From: Flavobacteriales bacterium
GTDB taxonomy: Bacteria; Bacteroidota; Bacteroidia; Flavobacteriales_G; JALEGO01
Direction: 5' to 3'
Length of the DNA stretch: 64,000 nt
Assembly (NCBI GenBank): GCA_020629755.1
Contig: JAHDCS010000006.1
Coordinates: 1-64,000, forward strand
Shown: piece by piece, positions 59,411 through 64,000 of the stretch
Numbering within the stretch: position 1 is the first letter of the stretch
How the letters are laid out: every line of letters starts with the position of its first letter
Notes under the pieces: generated by a model
Told to the model about the DNA's origin: nothing
Databases searched by the model: none
Seen by the model: only the letters and a program-made list of their open reading frames with translations
Program-made: the position numbers and the translations under genes

Positions 59411-61000
59411 TCACTTTCTAAGGTTCAATTTTTCATATGACCCATCTTTGAGAGACTGGTATGATTTTTGAAAAGTCGGGTTAATTGAATTTGACACATA
59501 ATAAAATGAACTAATCCCCCATAATCCTCTGGCTAAATACGCTTTTAAATAGGTTCTCAAGAGTTTTTCAGACGTTTTAATTTGTTCTTTGTTTTTTTCT
59601 ACTCCTTTGTCTTCTGCATAAGATAAAAATTCTTCAAATAATTTATCAGATACCTCGAAGGCGTCAAAAGCTTTTACGTCTTTATATGCCGCTTCTAACT
59701 CTTCTCTTTTAAGATCTAAATACGATAGGCTATAAGAATTAAATATCCCTTTTCTGAGAATGTTTCGGTAATATTTAGAATTTAAAGACGTATCTACTGG
59801 CACAAACACATCTGGTATTATCCCCCCGCCAGCATAAACATCTCTACCGTTATCGGTTTTAAATTTTTGCGCGTTATCGATTTTAATACTGTCTTTATGA
59901 AAAAGCTCACCACTCTCATAGCGTTTAGAATAGTCAGACTCGTACTGTTCATAGGGTTTTTGAATGCACCTTCCGGATGGCGAATAATACCGCTGAATTG
60001 TCAAACGCATCATTGATGAATCATTGAATTCAAAAGGCTTTTGCACTAACCCTTTTCCGAAAGAACGACGCCCAACAATCAGCCCTCTATCATGGTCTTG
60101 AACAGCCCCTGACACAATCTCACTTGCCGAAGCAGAAGAGGCGTCAATCATAATGACCAAACGTCCTTTTTCAAACATCCCGAAGCCCGTCGCTTTATTA
60201 TCTTTTCGTGTAAAATAACGCCCCTTAGTATAAACAATGAGTTCACCAGCCCCTAAAAATTGATCAGACAATTGATTGGCAATATGTAAATATCCACCTG
60301 TATTTCCTGTAAGATCTAAGATCAGGTCATTCATCCCTTGGCTTTGTAGATCTTTCATCTTTTCGGTGATTTCGGTCATGGTTTTACGCGCAAAACGACT
60401 GAGCTTTATATACCCAGTATTTTGATCTATCATATATGATGCATCAACACTGTAAATAGGTATTTCATCACGAGTAATGGTATAAGGAATGAGTTCTTTT
60501 TCTGTAGTTCGTTTAATCTCAACATCTACTTTGGTTCCTTTTTTTCCGCGTAGTTTTTGAATAACATCTTTATTTTCAATGCCTATACCCGCTACGTTTT
60601 CGCCTTCAATGGTTACTATTTTATCGCCTGCCATAATGCCTAGTTTTTCAGACGGACCGCCAATGATTGGGGCTACTACCAAAATGGTATCTTCTAAAAT
60701 ATTAAACTGAATCCCTACGCCTTCAAATTTACCTTGCAAGGGCTCATTGGTTGATTGTACATTTTTTTTCGGAATATACACCGAGTGCGGATCCAATTCT
60801 TTTAGCGCCGCCTTCACCATTGTCTCTGTAATGTCATCAATATCCACAGAATCCACATAAAACAAATCAAAATTACGAAGCAGCTGTTCTATCTTTTTTA
60901 AGTTTTTCGAGAGATCTGTTTGCGCACTGCCCTGAACATCCCCCCAAAAAAGAAAAACAAATAACAATAAAGTACTGTACCAATGATTATGCATAAGCAA
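59411..61000 (-). CDS. S41 family C-terminal processing peptidase
   Basis: PDZ region (GIMAGDKIVTIEGENV); SASASEIVSGAVQDHDRGLIVGRRSFGKGLVQ. Confidence 0.94.
   Translation of the reverse strand: MLMHNHWYSTLLLFVFLFWGDVQGSAQTDLSKNLKKIEQLLRNFDLFYVDSVDIDDITETMVKAALKELDPHSVYIPKKNVQSTNEPLQGKFEGVGIQFNILEDTILVVAPIIGGPSEKLGIMAGDKIVTIEGENVAGIGIENKDVIQKLRGKKGTKVDVEIKRTTEKELIPYTITRDEIPIYSVDASYMIDQNTGYIKLSRFARKTMTEITEKMKDLQSQGMNDLILDLTGNTGGYLHIANQLSDQFLGAGELIVYTKGRYFTRKDNKATGFGMFEKGRLVIMIDASSASASEIVSGAVQDHDRGLIVGRRSFGKGLVQKPFEFNDSSMMRLTIQRYYSPSGRCIQKPYEQYESDYSKRYESGELFHKDSIKIDNAQKFKTDNGRDVYAGGGIIPDVFVPVDTSLNSKYYRNILRKGIFNSYSLSYLDLKREELEAAYKDVKAFDAFEVSDKLFEEFLSYAEDKGVEKNKEQIKTSEKLLRTYLKAYLARGLWGISSFYYVSNSINPTFQKSYQSLKDGSYEKLNLRK
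59820..59827 (-). repeat. GGGGGGAT motif 20 (atypical flank)
   Basis: gctggcGGGGGGATaatacc; sense in GGGIIPD, likely protein-imposed. Confidence 0.7.
60938..60945 (-). repeat. GGGGGGAT motif 21
   Basis: cttttttGGGGGGATgttcag; sense, signal peptide (FWGDV). Confidence 0.9.
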
Positions 61001-61116
61001 TGATTGAGCTTACGAATATAGGATATTCTTTACGAGTGCACCTGAGAGAGACAAAATTTTAACATGAATTATAATCTGTACACCCTTGAATTATGTAATT
61101 TCGTGAAAAATTTTAG

Positions 61117-63450
61117 ATGACACGCTTTTTTTTATTAGTCACCTTCATTGCCACCTGTTTCTCGTATGGATTTTCACAAAAACACACCATTAGCGGTCAT
61201 ATAAAAGACGCCTCAAATGGCGAAGAATTAATTGGGGCTACCGTTAAAGTTAAAAACACCACAACCGGTGTGGTGACCAATGTTTACGGCTTCTATTCAT
61301 TAACCATCGAAAAAGGCGCTCATACGTTAGTGTTTTCATTTATTGGATTTAATTCTGTTGAAAAACAAATTGATTTAACTGAAAATACGCGCATCGATAT
61401 AGAATTGACTTCTGGTTCTAAAAACTTAGAGGTAGTTGAAATTTCTGATACACGCGCCGATGAAAACATCAATGGCACACAAATGAGCACCATTGATATG
61501 AATATAGAAACCATTAAAAAAATTCCGGCACTGATGGGAGAAGTAGACATTATAAGAGCCATTCAATTACTGCCTGGTGTGCAAAGCGCTGGAGAGGGCT
61601 CTACTGGTTTTTTTGTGCGCGGCGGCGGGGTCGATCAAAATTTAGTTTTACTAGACGAGGCCACTGTATTTAACGCTTCTCATTTGTTAGGCTTTTTCTC
61701 TGTTTTTAACGGAGATGCCATAAAAGACGCCAAGCTATACAAAGGCGGGATTCCTGCGCGCTATGGCGGCAGATTGTCTTCTGTTTTAGACGTGCACATG
61801 AAAGATGGCAACAACAAAAAATTAGCACTCTCTGGTGGCATTGGATTAATCTCGAGTCGCTTAACCATTGAAGCTCCTATTATAAAAGATAAAGCATCGT
61901 TTATTTTATCTGGCAGGCGCACCTATGCTGATTTATTTTTAAAGCTCAGCAACAATGAAGATTTAAAAAACAGCAAACTCTTTTTTTATGACTTAAACGG
62001 AAAGGTAAATTACAATATTAATGAACGCAATAAAGTATTTTTATCTAGTTATTTCGGGAGGGATATTTTATCGATTGCAGGTGAGTTTTTACTGGGCTGG
62101 GGCAACCAAACTTTTACAGGAAGATGGAATCATTTATTTTCTGATAAATTATTTTCTAATCTTACCTTAATTGCCAGCGATTACGATTACACACTAGGCA
62201 TTCCGGATGGATTTGATGCTTTTGAGTGGAATTCATCTATTAAAAATTACAGCCTCAAAAACGACTACACCCTTTACTTAAACACTAAAAACACACTTCG
62301 ATTTGGCCTTCAATCAACCTTTATTGACTTTAATCCGGCCGATTTTAAACCTTTAGATGATAATGCTAGTTTTAACGCTTTACAACTTCCTAAGAAGTAT
62401 AATCTTGAGCATGGTATTTACTTAAGTAACGAACAGCGTTTTGGCGCTAATTTAACACTTGATTACGGCCTTCGCTTCTCATTATTTCAAAACATAGGCA
62501 CAGATACGGTATATAATTTTGATCAAAATTATGACACTATACCTGGCAATAGCTTTACGTCTTATAAAAAGGGAGAAATATTTAACCATTATTCTGGATT
62601 TGAGCCCAGAATTGGCCTAAAGTATGCTCTGAATGATTTTAGCTCTATAAAGGCGTCTTATCAACGGATGTACCAATATCTGCACTTAGCCAACAATTCT
62701 ACTTCGGGCACTCCGCTTGACGTCTGGTTTCCTTCAAGCCCAAATATTGCTCCTCGAAGAGCAGATCAGTTTGCTGTAGGATATTTCAGAAACTTTAAGT
62801 CTAATATGTTTGAATCATCCGTTGAGCTTTTTTATAAAGACATTCATAATGCCATTGATTTTAAAGACAATGCGCAGCTGATTTTCAATCGTTTATTAGA
62901 AGGTGAAATCCGTATTGGAAGTGCCTATGCCTATGGCGCCGAATTCTTTTTAAGAAAACAAACAGGTAAGCTAACGGGATGGGCCAGTTATACCTATTCA
63001 AGAAGTTTAAGAAAAATCAACAGCCTTAATGAAGGCCAAGAATATTCGGCTAATTACGATAGACCAAATAACCTTTCTTTAGTAGCCAGTTACCAGATCA
63101 ATAAATGGTGGCAACTGGGGGCTACTTTTGTGTACACGACAGGCTTACCTTTAACGGCGCCTACCGGTAAATTTGTGTACCAAGGCCAAACCATTCCTGT
63201 TTATTCAGAACGTAATGGCGCAAGGATTCCGGCTTACAACAGAGCTGATCTGTCAGTGACCTACGATGTAAAAAAGAATGCTGAAAGAAGATGGAAGAGC
63301 TCCTGGAATTTGTCTATTTACAATGTGTACAATAGAAAAAATGCTTTTTCCATTGTTTTCAAAGAAGATGAATCTACCGGAGAACCAGAAGCCATTAAAT
63401 CTTATTTATTTGCCATTATACCAACCATCACTTATAATTTTAAATTTTAA
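61117..63450 (+). CDS. TonB-dependent receptor with carboxypeptidase-regulatory-like N-terminus
   Basis: HTISGHIKDASNGEELIGATVKVKNTTTGVVTNVYGFYSL; plug QLLPGVQSAGEGSTGFFVRGGGVDQNLVLLD. Confidence 0.94.
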   Translation: MTRFFLLVTFIATCFSYGFSQKHTISGHIKDASNGEELIGATVKVKNTTTGVVTNVYGFYSLTIEKGAHTLVFSFIGFNSVEKQIDLTENTRIDIELTSGSKNLEVVEISDTRADENINGTQMSTIDMNIETIKKIPALMGEVDIIRAIQLLPGVQSAGEGSTGFFVRGGGVDQNLVLLDEATVFNASHLLGFFSVFNGDAIKDAKLYKGGIPARYGGRLSSVLDVHMKDGNNKKLALSGGIGLISSRLTIEAPIIKDKASFILSGRRTYADLFLKLSNNEDLKNSKLFFYDLNGKVNYNINERNKVFLSSYFGRDILSIAGEFLLGWGNQTFTGRWNHLFSDKLFSNLTLIASDYDYTLGIPDGFDAFEWNSSIKNYSLKNDYTLYLNTKNTLRFGLQSTFIDFNPADFKPLDDNASFNALQLPKKYNLEHGIYLSNEQRFGANLTLDYGLRFSLFQNIGTDTVYNFDQNYDTIPGNSFTSYKKGEIFNHYSGFEPRIGLKYALNDFSSIKASYQRMYQYLHLANNSTSGTPLDVWFPSSPNIAPRRADQFAVGYFRNFKSNMFESSVELFYKDIHNAIDFKDNAQLIFNRLLEGEIRIGSAYAYGAEFFLRKQTGKLTGWASYTYSRSLRKINSLNEGQEYSANYDRPNNLSLVASYQINKWWQLGATFVYTTGLPLTAPTGKFVYQGQTIPVYSERNGARIPAYNRADLSVTYDVKKNAERRWKSSWNLSIYNVYNRKNAFSIVFKEDESTGEPEAIKSYLFAIIPTITYNFKF

Positions 63451-63453
63451 CCC

Positions 63454-64000
63454 ATGCGCTACTTAATCTATTTATTTGGGGGGATGCTTATTTTAAGCTC
63501 ATGTAGAGAAAAGATTGATTTTGATTTAAACGACGACTTGCCTCGACTGGTTATTGACGCAACAATGTCTACAGATTACAAACGCCACAAAATTGAAATC
63601 ACAAAAACCTCAAGTTTTTACAATCAGCAAGAGGCAGAAAAAATATCTGGTGCTCAAGTCACCGTATCAGATGGCACACAAAATATCGTTTTTAATGAAT
63701 TAATGCCTGGCGTTTACTTAAGTGACTCCGTTGCTGCACAGGTAGGCAAGACTTATCAATTAAATGTCACTTACCAAGGCGAATCATACATGGCCTCTTC
63801 AAGCGTTTTTCCAGTGTCACAGCTCGACAGCATTGTGACTGTTCAAGAATTTGACACCATTCCTATTATCAACGAAGTAGACTCAACGTATTCTTTAGGT
63901 ATAGCCATTACCGAACAAGCAGGTCTTGGTGATTACTACCTATTTAAATATTATATTAATGGCTTTTTAGAGTCTGACACAATACGCGAATATTCGTTTA
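63454..64000 (+). CDS. DUF4249-like lipoprotein, partial
   Basis: MRYLIYLFGGMLILSSCREKIDFDLNDDLPRLVIDATMST...; follows TonB receptor; not in ORF track because it runs off the window. Confidence 0.85.
   Translation, partial: MRYLIYLFGGMLILSSCREKIDFDLNDDLPRLVIDATMSTDYKRHKIEITKTSSFYNQQEAEKISGAQVTVSDGTQNIVFNELMPGVYLSDSVAAQVGKTYQLNVTYQGESYMASSSVFPVSQLDSIVTVQEFDTIPIINEVDSTYSLGIAITEQAGLGDYYLFKYYINGFLESDTIREYSF
63478..63485 (+). repeat. GGGGGGAT motif 22
   Basis: tctatttatttGGGGGGATgctta; sense, lipoprotein signal (FGGM). Confidence 0.9.

Noticed and set aside
59820-59827. Motif copy 20 in the S41 protease as evidence for selection
   Set aside because: Flank is atypical (C at -1) and residues GGGIIPD are a conserved family motif, so this copy may be protein-imposed.
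738-63485. G6 tracts as phase-variation contingency loci
   Set aside because: No tract exceeds 6 G, all are in intact frames including housekeeping genes, and the following AT is fixed, unlike slippage-prone tracts.
1-64000. Mobile elements, defence islands, toxin-antitoxin modules, tRNA/rRNA genes
   Set aside because: No transposase, integrase, Cas, restriction or toxin signatures recognised; the YwqK-like protein at 24541 has a signal peptide and no toxin partner.

Overview
AT-rich, gene-dense chromosomal segment from a Bacteroidota (Flavobacteriales-like) bacterium. I count about 60 CDSs, nearly all housekeeping, envelope or polysaccharide genes: sucC, ribD, prmC, kmo, rho, panC, accBC, hemW, ftsY, rpmG, aroQ, a fused E1 alpha/beta dehydrogenase, waaA, glyS, PBP2/mreD/lptD-like, amidase/MCE, an S41 protease, TonB receptor/DUF4249, and a diacetylated-aminouronate nucleotide-sugar cluster. 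I saw no CRISPR array, transposase, rRNA or tRNA. The strongest unexplained signal is a dispersed DNA word, TTTGGGGGGATG (core GGGGGGAT). By eye it occurs 22 times on both strands, about once per 2.9 kb, always inside CDSs, equally sense and antisense (11:11), and in five of six reading phases. 22 of the 23 G6 runs in the window are followed by AT, while G5 runs are mostly not. It often sits in places the protein tolerates, such as signal peptides and linkers. This resembles a genome-wide DNA-level signal (Chi-like, uptake-sequence-like or segregation-polarity motif); its function is inferred, not shown. Other items: tandem beta-barrel/TSP3/EF-hand paralogs, a recurring SPOR-like module with an NG(E/K)RIT-EA tail, an internally duplicated secreted protein, a Rho with a long disordered insertion, and several orphan conserved proteins. 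All counts are manual and coordinates of fine features could be off by a base.
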